Assembly (NCBI GenBank): GCA_944325575.1
Contig: CALVAR010000001.1
Coordinates: forward strand, 186,001 to 250,000
DNA: 64,000 nucleotides
Direction: 5' to 3'
From: Candidatus Gastranaerophilales bacterium
GTDB lineage: Bacteria; Cyanobacteriota; Vampirovibrionia; Gastranaerophilales; Gastranaerophilaceae
In this document: positions 1 to 8,836 of the stretch, piece after piece
Layout of the letters: each line of letters starts with the position of its first letter
Numbering within the stretch: the stretch's first letter is position 1
Notes under the pieces: generated by a model
Database searches by the model: none
What the model was told of the DNA's origin: nothing
What the model saw: the letters and a program-made list of their open reading frames with translations, nothing else
Program-made: the position numbers and the translations under genes

Positions 1-362
1 TTTTCCGGCCGCTTGCTGTAATAAACAGGAAAACGAAAGTTCCTGTAAATTCTCTTTGGGCACAGTGTATATGGATTTGTGTACTAATATTATGGGGAAA
101 TTATTCAGAGCTTCTTGATTTTGTTATTTATGCTTCACTAATATTTTATATACTTGTTACGGCAGGAGTATTTGTATACAGAAAAAAATTCAGCAGTAAC
201 AGTGGATTTAAAATAAATAATTTTTTCCCCGTAACATTTTTAATTCTTGCAACATATATTGTTATATGCCTTACAATATATAAACCGCTATACACAATAC
301 CGGGATTGTTTATAACAATCGCCGGCATACCTGTGTTTTATGTTTGGAAAAAACTTTCCTAA
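1..362 (+). CDS. Amino-acid permease, APC superfamily (C-terminal part, 5' end outside window)
   Basis: The frame is open from the window edge (first complete codon at 3) to TAA at 360-362, giving 119 residues. The translation has the look of the end of an APC-type amino-acid/polyamine transporter: a PVNSLW stretch before a membrane helix, four strongly hydrophobic helices, an IYKPLYTIPGL loop, and a short basic tail ending in VWKKLS. Such carriers move amino acids across the inner membrane. The substrate cannot be told from this fragment. The stop codon overlaps the stop of the convergent gene on the other strand. Confidence 0.7.
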   Translation, partial: FRPLAVINRKTKVPVNSLWAQCIWICVLILWGNYSELLDFVIYASLIFYILVTAGVFVYRKKFSSNSGFKINNFFPVTFLILATYIVICLTIYKPLYTIPGLFITIAGIPVFYVWKKLS

Positions 363-715
363 ATATAATCGCAACTGTCATCATACAATTCGCCTAAAGC
401 CTCATAATCATCATAATCAATGGGCTCAGGTTTTTCGTAAAAGTCTCTTATATCAAGACATGCCGGATCGAGGCCATGGTCTCTGGCATAATGGACCTTT
501 CTGTTAAAAGCATCAAAGCGGGCACGTTCTTCCTGTGCCTTTCTGATGTTTTCAAAGTATTCTCTTTCAGCACGTGCTTCAGCAGATTCATATTTTCTTG
601 AAGGATTACCAGCAAAACTTTGATGTGAAGTTCTAATATTACTGTTGATTTTGTTCGGTTTAGAATTTTTATTATATGTAAAATTCATACCCGAATAGAT
701 TGGCAATATAGACAT
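359..715 (-). CDS. Small hypothetical protein with N-terminal SFAG motif
   Basis: A 118-residue protein with no family I recognise. The start is supported by AAGGAG a few bases upstream of ATG. Residues 1-40 are polar and Asn/Lys/Ser-rich and include HQSFAGN, a variant of the short (S/A)-F-x-(G/A) motif seen in several other proteins here. Residues 42-75 are a charged, probably helical stretch rich in Ala, Glu and Arg. The C-terminus is acidic and Tyr/Asp-rich. There is no signal peptide or membrane segment. It lies downstream of two other hypothetical genes on the same strand, and its function is unknown. Confidence 0.6.
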   Translation of the reverse strand: MSILPIYSGMNFTYNKNSKPNKINSNIRTSHQSFAGNPSRKYESAEARAEREYFENIRKAQEERARFDAFNRKVHYARDHGLDPACLDIRDFYEKPEPIDYDDYEALGELYDDSCDYI

Positions 716-743
716 ATAGTGCTCCTTAGGTGTTTTGGGGTAA

Positions 744-1487
744 CTATTTTTTAAAATTGACAGGTTTAGTAATTATTTTATCAAATTTATCAAACGTAGT
801 CGAATCTATTATATAAATAGGAGGATTTTTCGCAATAGCCTGATTATCAGAGACATCAGAATTATTTACATTCGTCTTGTTATTAGTATTCTGTTGTACA
901 TTTTCTTTTGTATCAGATTTATTTGCTTTTCTTGCCTCCATTTTCTCCAACTGTTTTTTAAATACATCAGCAAGAGGAGTAGCAACACTCGGAGTGATAA
1001 TACGTTTGCATATTATCTGTGAAAATACCAATACTGATATTACTGCAAAACCGGCATTTGCCCATTTAAATGCTTTATTGCTAAGAATATGTTCAACAGC
1101 CTTTTGTGTTGTTTTAACACCGTTTTTAGAAAGAGTTTCATACATTCTTTCAGCAGCATTATTATTGAATAATTTTCCAAACCACTTATTAAAAAGCATA
1201 GGAGAATATTTCTTTACGACAGGTGCAGATAATAAAGGAACAACAACATTCATAATGCCATTCGATAAGTCTAAAGAAGTTACAAAATTTCTTTTATCAT
1301 CAGGAATTTTTTTATTATGATAACTCTGCGTCGTATAATAATAACAATTTACAATATCTTTAGTGATTGTAGAAATTAAAGCAAGATTCGCAGCAGCAGC
1401 AGTCGGGTTATCCGGAATCATTTTCTTTAATAACTTAGTATTAAAAAGATTGTTATATAGATTTTTACCGCTAATTACAGGAGCCAT
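744..1487 (-). CDS. Hypothetical membrane-associated protein
   Basis: A 247-residue protein of unknown function. A hydrophobic segment near residues 137-160 (ANAGFAVISVLVFSQII) is a probable membrane helix, and a weaker hydrophobic patch occurs around residues 75-90. The C-terminal 80 residues are Asn/Lys-rich and look disordered. The start overlaps the stop of the upstream gene as TAATG, so the two are translationally coupled and probably work together. No conserved catalytic motif is visible. I infer an envelope-associated role only from the hydrophobic segment. Confidence 0.6.
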   Translation of the reverse strand: MAPVISGKNLYNNLFNTKLLKKMIPDNPTAAAANLALISTITKDIVNCYYYTTQSYHNKKIPDDKRNFVTSLDLSNGIMNVVVPLLSAPVVKKYSPMLFNKWFGKLFNNNAAERMYETLSKNGVKTTQKAVEHILSNKAFKWANAGFAVISVLVFSQIICKRIITPSVATPLADVFKKQLEKMEARKANKSDTKENVQQNTNNKTNVNNSDVSDNQAIAKNPPIYIIDSTTFDKFDKIITKPVNFKK

Positions 1488-2935
1488 TATTTAGCCTCCT
1501 TTACTTTGTCAGTCTGTTCTTGTAGAGCATTTGCCTTTTCTTTTTTTGCAGCACTTAAATTAGGGAAGAATTTTTCCATTATTCTCGGATAAGACCAGTT
1601 AAGAATTCCACAGGCAATAGGAAGAATTGCCAAACCGACCAGAACACCGCTTCTATCTTTCCAACCCTTTAATTTTGCTTCGGATTTATTAATTCTTGTA
1701 TTCAACCATTTTTTGATTTTTACACTTCTTTCAGCATCTTCAAGAGTGTCACCGTGGAATTTTATATTTTCTATGCTGCCGGCTTTAAAAATTTTATTGT
1801 ACGCATATTCTGTTATTTTTTCAGCTTCCGTTTTAAGTTCTTCTGATTTTGCAACAATTTCATCGTATTTTACTTTCAACTTTTGCAGTTTAGCATCATA
1901 AATTTTCTTTGATAATTCTTGAATTTCCTTTTCAATTGCTTCAACTGCCTTATGATTAGCTTCTGCATCATTTGTTAATTTATATTTTTCTCTAATTTGA
2001 AGCTTACCCTTTTCAAAATCAGATATCATTTCTTTTAAAACCTTGGAAGATTTGAATTTAACCTTAGCTTCCATGGCAATTGCTTCTTCCAGTTCTTTTA
2101 TAGCAACATCCTCTGCCTTGCTGTTAATTGCATCATGTATTAAAGTTTTATCAAGCTGTTTTGCTTTAATTAAATTTTTACCTTTTGATTTAAAATCATT
2201 ATAATTTTTGAATAAATTCAACTCTTCGTCCGTAAAATTGAATTTATTTTTTAAGACATCTTTAAAGACAACATTTTTCATTTGTTCAACTTCAGAAGGT
2301 TTGACAATATCCTTCATAGAAATTGTCGATATGTCCATATTTTGTCTTAAATTTTTAAGCTGGTTATAATAAGCTTCGTCCTGAAGTTGAATAATTCTGT
2401 CAGCAATCCATTCGGATTTCCTTTGAGGCAGTATACCGTCTCTTATACATTGAGCCTTGTAAGACTTATATTCTTCTTTGACTCTTGGTCTGAGGACTGA
2501 AGCCGGTGGCTTTGCGCTCAAATCCATTTCATCAGCGCCCAAAAATGCAGCATGCGAATCAATCCATTTATTATAGTTTTTCATTACAAAAAGCTGCGTC
2601 GCAAGTGTAATACCAGCAGAAATTGGTTGTCTTAGCGCCGTATATTCTTTACTTTTTATATCTTCTTTGGAGAAAGGGTTAAAAGCTATAAATATCGGGG
2701 CAACACCTGCCGTACCTATGGCAGTAACAAGGTTATTCAGTGTTTCACCGCTATTTAAATATAAAGACATCAATAACTTTTGTGTACCTTTAGAATTACG
2801 GTAAACAGCATTTCCCAAATCTCTTACTTCCTTATAACACCTAGGAGAATAAGCGCTTTTAAATGCCGGTCTATAATTTGCCGTAGAATTTTTCTGCGGC
2901 GTCAAAACCCTATTTAAATTTGCTTGTACTTTCAT
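1487..2935 (-). CDS. Hypothetical protein with coiled coil and two hydrophobic segments
   Basis: A 482-residue protein, first gene of a pair coupled by TAATG to the next one. The N-terminus carries YRPAFKSAYS, another version of the lineage's N-terminal F-motif, instead of a standard signal peptide. Hydrophobic stretches lie near residues 66-86 and 430-450. Between them, residues 230-410 are Lys/Glu-rich and predicted to form long helices or coiled coil. GGGGACATG precedes the coding sequence. I do not recognise the family. The shape (helical core flanked by membrane-prone ends) would suit an envelope scaffold, but that is inference. Confidence 0.6.
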   Translation of the reverse strand: MKVQANLNRVLTPQKNSTANYRPAFKSAYSPRCYKEVRDLGNAVYRNSKGTQKLLMSLYLNSGETLNNLVTAIGTAGVAPIFIAFNPFSKEDIKSKEYTALRQPISAGITLATQLFVMKNYNKWIDSHAAFLGADEMDLSAKPPASVLRPRVKEEYKSYKAQCIRDGILPQRKSEWIADRIIQLQDEAYYNQLKNLRQNMDISTISMKDIVKPSEVEQMKNVVFKDVLKNKFNFTDEELNLFKNYNDFKSKGKNLIKAKQLDKTLIHDAINSKAEDVAIKELEEAIAMEAKVKFKSSKVLKEMISDFEKGKLQIREKYKLTNDAEANHKAVEAIEKEIQELSKKIYDAKLQKLKVKYDEIVAKSEELKTEAEKITEYAYNKIFKAGSIENIKFHGDTLEDAERSVKIKKWLNTRINKSEAKLKGWKDRSGVLVGLAILPIACGILNWSYPRIMEKFFPNLSAAKKEKANALQEQTDKVKEAK

Positions 2936-3134
2936 GTCCCCACCTTAAACACACTTCTATATATATAAAAACGGTGAAAATTTTAATTTGCGCATAAATC
3001 CCTGAAATGTTAAGTAATATTACAACCTAAAATTACAATGAATAGACGACACATATTTATAATATAACAGACAAAAAAAAAGTTAAGTTAATTTTAACTT
3101 ATATTAAAAAAAGTATTAAAATATCTTAAATTTC

Positions 3135-3227
3135 TTTACTATTTAATTTTTTTAAAATACTATAATTATTAAGTTGTAATATAAATAACCTTTCGGTAAA
3201 AAAGATTAGATTGAAAGAGGAAAATAA
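3135..3227 (+). promoter_or_regulatory. ftsZ upstream region with -10 candidate and RBS
   Basis: The 292-bp divergent gap between the hypothetical operon and ftsZ is very AT-rich with long A and T runs. A perfect TATAAT lies at 3161-3166, about 60 bp before the start, but no good -35 box precedes it. GAAAGAGGA at 3214-3222 is the ribosome binding site and fixes the GTG start. Nothing else is evident in this gap. Confidence 0.35.
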
Positions 3228-4436
3228 GTGGAAAATTTCGGACCAGATATCTTTGGAAGAAGAGATAAGGAACAAGAAACTGAAACTCCGCAAGCATCAA
3301 ATGTAGCGGACATTAAAGTTATAGGTGCCGGCGGCGGCGGCGGTAATGCCGTAAACAGAATGATAAAAGCCGGTCTTACAGGCGTCGATTTCTGGGCAAT
3401 GAATACAGATGCACAAGTTCTGAAAATGTCATTGGCAGAAAATAGAATTCAACTCGGCAGTAAATTGACAGAAGGTCTTGGCGCAGGCGGTGACCCTTCA
3501 GTTGGTGAAAAAGCTGCTGAAGAAACAAGAGACCAGATTGTCCAAGCTCTGGATGGCGCAGATATGGTATTTGTTACCGCAGGCATGGGCGGTGGTACAG
3601 GTACAGGTGCAGCTCCTGTTGTTGCAAAAATTGCAAAAGAACTTGGTGCATTAACAATCGGTGTTGTTACAAAGCCTTTCAGCTTTGAAGGCAAAAGAAG
3701 AATGAATCAGGCTATGCAGGGTCTTGAAAAATTAAAAGAAACCGTAGATGCTCTGATTGTTATTCCTAACGACAAACTGCTTGAAGTAGTTGAAAGAAGA
3801 ACAACAATGAAAGAAGCTTTTCAAGTAGTTGATGAAGTCCTTTTAAGAGGTGTACAGGGTATATCTGATATAATCACAGTACCTGGTATGATCAACGTTG
3901 ACTTTGCTGATGTTAAAGCAGTAATGCAATCAAGCGGTTCAGCTTTAATGGGTATAGGCAGAGGCACAGGCGAAGGAAGAGCAATGGAAGCAGCAAAACT
4001 TGCTATCAATTCACCATTACTGGAGACTTCCATAAACGGTGCATCCGGTATTATTATGAATGTTACAGGCGGCTCAGATATGACACTGCATGAAGTAACT
4101 GAAGCTGCTCAGGTAATCCATGACGCAATTGCAGAAGATGCAATTTTCACATTCGGTTCTGTTATTGATGACAGAATTCAGGGTGAAATTCAAATTACGG
4201 TTATTGCTACAGGATTTGAAATGAAAACACCTGAATTGGCTTCAAAGAAAGAATCTGTAAAATCACTTAGTGCAGCAGATTTCTTCTCAAGCTCATTTAA
4301 TACAGGAAATTCTGCAGTGAATAGTACTCCTTCATTAAATCCTGGAACACCGCAGCCAAAACCTGCTATTTCACCTCAAAAAACACAAAATGACTTGATG
4401 AGTATTATTGATATTCCTCCATTTTTACAAAAGTAG
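3228..4436 (+). CDS. ftsZ: Cell division GTPase FtsZ
   Basis: Tubulin-like GTPase that polymerises into the Z-ring at mid-cell and recruits the division machinery. The 402-residue length is normal. The N-terminal nucleotide-binding glycine stretch [13 protein letters not shown] is at about residues 33-45 and the signature GGGTGTG at 121-127. The T7 loop [11 protein letters not shown] is intact. After a variable Ser/Asn/Pro-rich linker (about 335-390) the protein ends in DIPPFLQK, the C-terminal peptide that binds FtsA/SepF-type partners, close to cyanobacterial forms. The start is GTG with a clear GAAAGAGGA site. No ftsA or ftsQ is adjacent, so ftsZ stands alone and ends in its own terminator. 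Confidence 0.98.
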   Translation: MENFGPDIFGRRDKEQETETPQASNVADIKVIGAGGGGGNAVNRMIKAGLTGVDFWAMNTDAQVLKMSLAENRIQLGSKLTEGLGAGGDPSVGEKAAEETRDQIVQALDGADMVFVTAGMGGGTGTGAAPVVAKIAKELGALTIGVVTKPFSFEGKRRMNQAMQGLEKLKETVDALIVIPNDKLLEVVERRTTMKEAFQVVDEVLLRGVQGISDIITVPGMINVDFADVKAVMQSSGSALMGIGRGTGEGRAMEAAKLAINSPLLETSINGASGIIMNVTGGSDMTLHEVTEAAQVIHDAIAEDAIFTFGSVIDDRIQGEIQITVIATGFEMKTPELASKKESVKSLSAADFFSSSFNTGNSAVNSTPSLNPGTPQPKPAISPQKTQNDLMSIIDIPPFLQK

Positions 4437-4459
4437 AGGTGTGTAATCAAATAAAAATA

Positions 4460-4496
4460 AAAAGGACATTGCGCAAACAAATGTCCTTTTATTTTT
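4460..4496 (+). terminator. Rho-independent terminator of ftsZ
   Basis: A 10-bp perfect stem (AAAAGGACAT at 4460-4469 with ATGTCCTTTT at 4481-4490), an 11-base loop and a T-rich tail, 23 bp after the ftsZ stop. Confidence 0.85.
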
Positions 4497-4515
4497 AATA
4501 ATTTTGAATTATATA

Positions 4516-4551
4516 CAAAAAAAAGCCCCAAAGGTAAAACCTAAAGGGCTC
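4516..4551 (-). terminator. Rho-independent terminator of the HU gene
   Basis: On the minus strand, AGCCC pairs with GGGCT around an inner AGGT/ACCT helix with a small internal loop. Eight T residues follow. It lies about 20 bases after the HU stop codon. Confidence 0.75.
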
Positions 4552-4570
4552 TTTTATAAAAAACAAATAA

Positions 4571-4843
4571 CTACTTAACAGCTTCTTTGAATTTTTTACC
4601 AGCTGAGAAAGCAGGAACTGTTTTAGCAGCAATTTTAATTGTAGCACCTGTTTGAGGGTTACGGCCAGAACGAGCAGCTCTTTTTCTGGGTTCAAAAGTA
4701 CCGAAACCAACCAAAGTAACTTTTTGACCTTTAGAAACAGCTTTAGTAACAGTTTCTAATGTAGCAGCCAAAACATCTGCTGCAGCTTTTTGTGAAACTT
4801 TAGCTTTTTTTGCAACTTCTTTTACTAATTCTTCTTTGTTCAT
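4571..4843 (-). CDS. hup: DNA-binding protein HU
   Basis: Small histone-like protein that bends and compacts DNA as a dimer. 90 residues, the usual size. It begins MNKEELVKEVAKKA. The core GFGTFEPRKRAARSGRNPQTG (about residues 46-66) is the beta-arm that wraps the minor groove, including the conserved RNP tip. The start at 4843 is chosen because AAAGGAGG lies just upstream. A longer frame to 4903 exists, but that region contains the promoter. It is a single-gene unit with its own promoter and terminator. Confidence 0.97.
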   Translation of the reverse strand: MNKEELVKEVAKKAKVSQKAAADVLAATLETVTKAVSKGQKVTLVGFGTFEPRKRAARSGRNPQTGATIKIAAKTVPAFSAGKKFKEAVK

Positions 4844-4871
4844 AAGAACCTCCTTTTTGTTAACAAAGTCT

Positions 4872-4899
4872 ATTATATCTATTTTTGGCATTTTAGCAA
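4872..4899 (-). promoter_or_regulatory. Sigma-70-type promoter of the HU gene
   Basis: The minus strand has TTGCTA (4894-4899), a 16-bp spacer and a perfect TATAAT (4872-4877). Transcription would begin about 20 bases before the HU ribosome binding site. This excludes the longer start codon at 4903. Confidence 0.6.
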
Positions 4900-5001
4900 G
4901 CATTTTTAATATAAAAATACAAGAATTTTTAATTTATTATTAGTTTTACGATAGTAGCACAATTCAAAACACGCTTGTAGAGCGCAAATACAAAAAATAT
5001 A

Positions 5002-5886
5002 TTAAAGAGCCCAGGATGGATCGAGACGTCCAAATTTTACATTATTGTAATAATAAGTTAAGATTTGATACGCATTGTAACCTTGTTTTGCAAGATTGTT
5101 AGCACCATGCTGACTCATTCCGAGACCATGCCCGTTTTTCTTAACACCGTCATCAAAAGACGGAACTGATTTTAGATATGGTAAATCTTTATTCCATACA
5201 GCACCTGCATTAACAGTATGACCGCCTGCCGAAGCAGAATAATAAGCAGGAATTACTTTTTGATTATAAGTAATAACTATACCTTTAGTTTCAAGCACGG
5301 CGCTGTTTGTAGTCGCAGTTTCGGCAGAAGCACCGCCATAAGCCTGATCTTCCGGTGTATCTTTTAGATCATAGCCTCTTGATGCTCTTTTACCCCTATT
5401 TGCTATTGCATAACTTCTTGCGGCAATAGCCTGAGCCTTGAGCGCCTCGTAATTCCATTTTGAAGGCATTTCAGAAGGAACAACACCGAGCATGTAATCT
5501 TCTAACGGTAAATTATTAATTACAACGAGCTCACCGCCTCGGTTTTCAATAATGAACTCACCTCTGTACCAGCGGCGTTTTGTGGAAATAAACCCTTTTT
5601 CAGCAGGTTTTATGACTATTCTTGCAATATTTAAATTAAACCACTGACCGTTTAACTCAATTGATATTGTATTACCTGATGCCTTAAAAGGATAAGGCTT
5701 CATTGCTTTTAATTTATAGAATGCTTTGTTATGCAATGGACTGATTAAATCAGCATCTTTACTTGTTCCGACAGATACCTGTGACGCACCGTCAACTATA
5801 CCTATTTTCATAGCTGATACAGGTTGTGCACAAAAAAAGGGCAAGACACATAATGCTATTAATAAAACTAATCTATATCCAATCAT
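5002..5886 (-). CDS. SpoIID/LytB-domain peptidoglycan hydrolase-like protein
   Basis: SpoIID-family proteins are exported lytic transglycosylases that cut denuded glycan strands. Residues 1-25 form a signal peptide (hydrophobic RLVLLIALCVLPFF ending at VSA). The family signature EDYMLGVVPSEMP (about residues 129-141) contains the catalytic Glu. ALKAQAIAARSYA, a DQAYGG-type strand, YYSASAGGHT and the terminal GHGLGMSQHGA all match. At 294 residues it is shorter than usual: the roughly 100-residue segment normally between the AGG region and GHGxGMSQ is nearly absent. ATG at 5886 is preferred because it sits one base after the upstream stop. An in-frame TTG at 5919 has no binding site and overlaps that gene. 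Confidence 0.85.
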   Translation of the reverse strand: MIGYRLVLLIALCVLPFFCAQPVSAMKIGIVDGASQVSVGTSKDADLISPLHNKAFYKLKAMKPYPFKASGNTISIELNGQWFNLNIARIVIKPAEKGFISTKRRWYRGEFIIENRGGELVVINNLPLEDYMLGVVPSEMPSKWNYEALKAQAIAARSYAIANRGKRASRGYDLKDTPEDQAYGGASAETATTNSAVLETKGIVITYNQKVIPAYYSASAGGHTVNAGAVWNKDLPYLKSVPSFDDGVKKNGHGLGMSQHGANNLAKQGYNAYQILTYYYNNVKFGRLDPSWAL

Positions 5887-5887
5887 T

Positions 5888-6190
5888 TTAACAAGTTTCA
5901 GCTTTTTCCAAAAAACCAATTATAGCAATTGCAATTTGTTTTCTTGTATCATCATCCGCAGCCTTTAAATAATCAAAAGCCGTAGACAATTCTTCGGAAG
6001 AGTCATACCATCTGTTAAGAACATAATTAAAAGCACCAAGCAGATTGCTTTTCAGTGTAACTCCATAATCCTCAGCCTTAGTTTTTATAAACTCTGCACA
6101 TCTTTTTTGAGTATTAGGATTAGAGTTTTTAATAAGGCTTATCGCAAGACTTAGTGTTGGTTCTTTATCATACCAGCGTTTATTTTCCAT
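5888..6190 (-). CDS. Small RWYD-repeat protein
   Basis: A 100-residue soluble protein without a known family. It holds two copies of one unit: KRWYDKEPTLSLAISLI at residues 4-20 and NRWYDSSEELSTAFDYL at about 59-75, each followed by a helical stretch. A second protein of the same design lies at 46884-47222, so this is a small paralogous family. GGGAGAAAT precedes ATG. Its stop is one base from the start of the SpoIID-like gene, which implies coupled translation. Function unknown. The repeat of aromatic residues followed by helices suggests a protein-interaction module, as inference. Confidence 0.7.
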   Translation of the reverse strand: MENKRWYDKEPTLSLAISLIKNSNPNTQKRCAEFIKTKAEDYGVTLKSNLLGAFNYVLNRWYDSSEELSTAFDYLKAADDDTRKQIAIAIIGFLEKAETC

Positions 6191-6298
6191 GATATTTCTC
6201 CCGCTAGTAATATTATAGCATTAAAAAAAATATGAATTACATAATGTGTTTGTATTATAATTATTGGCATACATAATACTTTTGAGGAATAAATTCGT

Positions 6299-8338
6299 AT
6301 GAATAAATATTTATTAGAAATCGGAACAGAAGAATTACCTTATAAATTTGTAAATACAGGTGTTGCACAGCTAAAATCCAGTTTTGAAAAATTATTAAAG
6401 GAAAATCAAATTGATTTTACAGAAATAAAATCTTATTCAACACCAAGAAGATTGACAATAATTATAGAAGGATTTGAAGAAAAGCAGCCTGATACTGTCA
6501 AAACTGTAAAAGGCCCGATTTTAAATATTGCATACGATGAAAACGGGAATTTAACAAAAGCAGGACAAGGATTTGCAAAGAAAAACGGCGTTGACGAATC
6601 TTCATTATATAAAGAGGACAACTATGTTTGGGCAAAAGTGGAACAAAAAGGCAAGTCCATAAAAGATATCCTTGAGGAAAATGCAGAAAAAATTGTTTTA
6701 AAAATGCAAGGTCCCTACTTTATGAGATGGGCTGATCTTGATGTAAAATTTCAAAGACCGATAAGATGGGTTGTTTCACTTTTAAATGATGATGAACTCA
6801 AAATCAAAATAGCTGATGTAGAATCATCAAGATTTTCAAGAGGTCACAGATTTAAATCCGATAAAGTTGAAATAAAGAATCCTGATCATTATGAAAAAGC
6901 TCTCTTTGAAAACAACGTAATTGTTGATTATGAAAAAAGGAAAGCAACCATTATTGAATCTGCTAAAAAAGCAGCTGCAGAAATAAACGCAGAAGTATAT
7001 ATGGAAGAGGGCCTGTTAGAAGAAGTCACAAATATCTGTGAATGGCCTGTACCGGTAATATGCAATTTTGACAAAAAATATCTTGATATTCCCGAGAAAG
7101 TTACCGTAACAGTTATGGCCGTTCATCAAAGATACTTCCCCCTGTATCAAAAAAAAGAGCAGGGAGGAAAGCTTCTTAACAGCTTTATAACAATTACAAA
7201 CTATATCGGTAGCAACTTTGAAAACATAAAAGCCGGTAACGAAAGAGTTGTTGTAGCAAGACTTGATGATGCCATTTTCTTCTTTAAAGAAGACACAAAA
7301 ATACCTTTTGAAAATTACGTTGAAAAATTAAAGGGTATTACCTTCCAGAAGGGCATGGGCTCTATGTATGACAAAACACAGAGAATAATCAAATTGTCTG
7401 AAAGTCTTGCTCAAAAGCTTAATGCGCCATTGGAAACAGTTAAAAGAACAGCTCTTTTATGTAAAGCTGACCTTGTTACAAGCCTTGTTTTTGAATTTAC
7501 AGAGCTTCAGGGCTTTATAGGTTCTGATTATGCATTCAACTCCGGAGAGAAAAAAGAAGTTGTACAAGGTATAAAAGAACACTACTATCCGCTTGGTTCA
7601 AATTCAGAACTGGCTGAATCAATAGAAGGACAGATTGTAGGTATTGCGGATAAAATAGATACAATTGTTGCAGTATTTGCAGAAGGCAAAAAGCCGACAG
7701 GCTCTGCCGACCCTCTCGGTGTTAGACGTGCAACGCTCGGAATAATAAAAACAGTTATTCAAAAGGGCCTTGATATTGATTTGGAAGACTTAATCAAACA
7801 ATCAATTAATTTAATGCCTGTTGAAATTAAAGACAAAAATTCTTTATTTAATGAAGTTAAAAATTTCTTTGAAAACAGACTGAGTATCTACTATACGGAA
7901 AAATACAGACACGATATTGTAGATGCCTGCATATCAAACAAATCTGTTTTGTCTGACCTGAAAGACTTTGCTGCAAGAGTAGAGTTCTTATCGCAAAAGA
8001 TAAACTCACCAGACTTTAATGAATTAAACGAAGCAGCAAACAGAATTGTCAGAATTACAAAGGATTATCAAACAGAGCAATTGCCTGATAAGGCATTGTT
8101 TAATAATCCTGCAGAATCGAAACTTATGGAATACACAATTTCCATTGACCCTGATAAGTTGGATTATCGAGAACTATACAACGAACTTTCAAAAGCGGTT
8201 TGCGCAATTGATGAGTTTTTTGACAAAGTTCTTGTCATGGATAAAGACGAAAAAGTCAAAGAGAACAGACTGGCCCTTCTTTATTCAATAAAGAAAAAAT
8301 TTGATAAAATTGCAGATTTTTCAAAATTAGTAATCTGA
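6299..8338 (+). CDS. glyS: Glycyl-tRNA synthetase beta subunit
   Basis: Beta chain of the tetrameric (alpha2beta2) bacterial glycyl-tRNA synthetase, which recognises tRNA-Gly while the alpha chain activates glycine. 679 residues, normal for the family. It starts NKYLLEIGTEELPYKF, the hallmark N-terminus, and contains MRWADLDVKFQRPIRWVVSL, GHRF, an HQRYFPL motif, KADLVTSLVFEFTELQG and a C-terminal helical DALR-like tRNA-binding part. GAGGA precedes the ATG and a TATAAT lies at 6256-6261. The alpha subunit gene glyQ is not adjacent and not in this window. Confidence 0.97.
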   Translation: MNKYLLEIGTEELPYKFVNTGVAQLKSSFEKLLKENQIDFTEIKSYSTPRRLTIIIEGFEEKQPDTVKTVKGPILNIAYDENGNLTKAGQGFAKKNGVDESSLYKEDNYVWAKVEQKGKSIKDILEENAEKIVLKMQGPYFMRWADLDVKFQRPIRWVVSLLNDDELKIKIADVESSRFSRGHRFKSDKVEIKNPDHYEKALFENNVIVDYEKRKATIIESAKKAAAEINAEVYMEEGLLEEVTNICEWPVPVICNFDKKYLDIPEKVTVTVMAVHQRYFPLYQKKEQGGKLLNSFITITNYIGSNFENIKAGNERVVVARLDDAIFFFKEDTKIPFENYVEKLKGITFQKGMGSMYDKTQRIIKLSESLAQKLNAPLETVKRTALLCKADLVTSLVFEFTELQGFIGSDYAFNSGEKKEVVQGIKEHYYPLGSNSELAESIEGQIVGIADKIDTIVAVFAEGKKPTGSADPLGVRRATLGIIKTVIQKGLDIDLEDLIKQSINLMPVEIKDKNSLFNEVKNFFENRLSIYYTEKYRHDIVDACISNKSVLSDLKDFAARVEFLSQKINSPDFNELNEAANRIVRITKDYQTEQLPDKALFNNPAESKLMEYTISIDPDKLDYRELYNELSKAVCAIDEFFDKVLVMDKDEKVKENRLALLYSIKKKFDKIADFSKLVI

Positions 8339-8349
8339 CAAACAGCAAA

Positions 8350-8742
8350 ATGGAAATGATAAGACTTTTTATGGGCATATTACTTCTAATATGCCTTATT
8401 TTAAATGTAGATTTTAAAAAATTACATAATATATATGAAGAGCAAAAAATCCTCAATGAGACAATTGAGGCATCATCACCATTGGGTATATATGTAAAAG
8501 ACTTTAAAGGACGTGTAAAAATAGTAGAAGTGCTGGATTATACTCCGGCATATAACGCAGGCCTTGAACCAGGAGACAGAATTTTAAAAGTAAACGGATG
8601 CTCTATAAAAAGCGTAAAAAATTTTTTTGAATGTATAGAAGATGCAGACTTGGAAAAACCCGTTAATCTTGTTGTATACAGGGTTGATAGCTGTTCGACC
8701 TTTCCTGTTGATATAGTGCCTTTTAAGACGAGTTGTAAATAA
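8350..8742 (+). CDS. Membrane-anchored single PDZ-domain protein
   Basis: A 130-residue protein. Residues 4-20 are a membrane anchor (RLFMGILLLICLILNV), followed by a short linker and one PDZ domain (about 43-120). The domain is recognisable from the GIYVKDF carboxylate-binding strand, TPAYNAGLEPGDRILKVNG and a final beta strand NLVVYRV. PDZ domains bind C-terminal peptides, usually as part of HtrA or C-terminal-processing proteases, but no protease domain is present. It starts 11 bp after glyS and is probably co-transcribed. It may act as a periplasmic-side adaptor. That role is inferred. Confidence 0.75.
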   Translation: MEMIRLFMGILLLICLILNVDFKKLHNIYEEQKILNETIEASSPLGIYVKDFKGRVKIVEVLDYTPAYNAGLEPGDRILKVNGCSIKSVKNFFECIEDADLEKPVNLVVYRVDSCSTFPVDIVPFKTSCK

Positions 8743-8756
8743 TGCTGACTTAATTA

Positions 8757-8785
8757 TTGCATTTGTGTTATTTTATTGTTATAAA
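8757..8785 (+). promoter_or_regulatory. Promoter candidate for the glucan phosphorylase gene
   Basis: TTGCAT at 8757-8762, a 17-bp spacer and TATAAA at 8780-8785 lie about 50 bp upstream of the ATG. The -35 box is weak; the -10 box and the spacing are good. Confidence 0.4.
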
Positions 8786-8836
8786 AAAAAGGCACTTTGT
8801 GCATGTGGTAGATTAGTGATTAAACAAAGGAGAATT

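Noticed and set aside
877-1320. Plus-strand frame of 147 residues opposite the 247-residue gene
   Set aside because: No ribosome binding site; it mirrors the minus-strand codons of a coupled gene pair.
4844-4903. Longer HU start at 4903
   Set aside because: That segment contains the promoter, and the strong ribosome binding site belongs to 4843.
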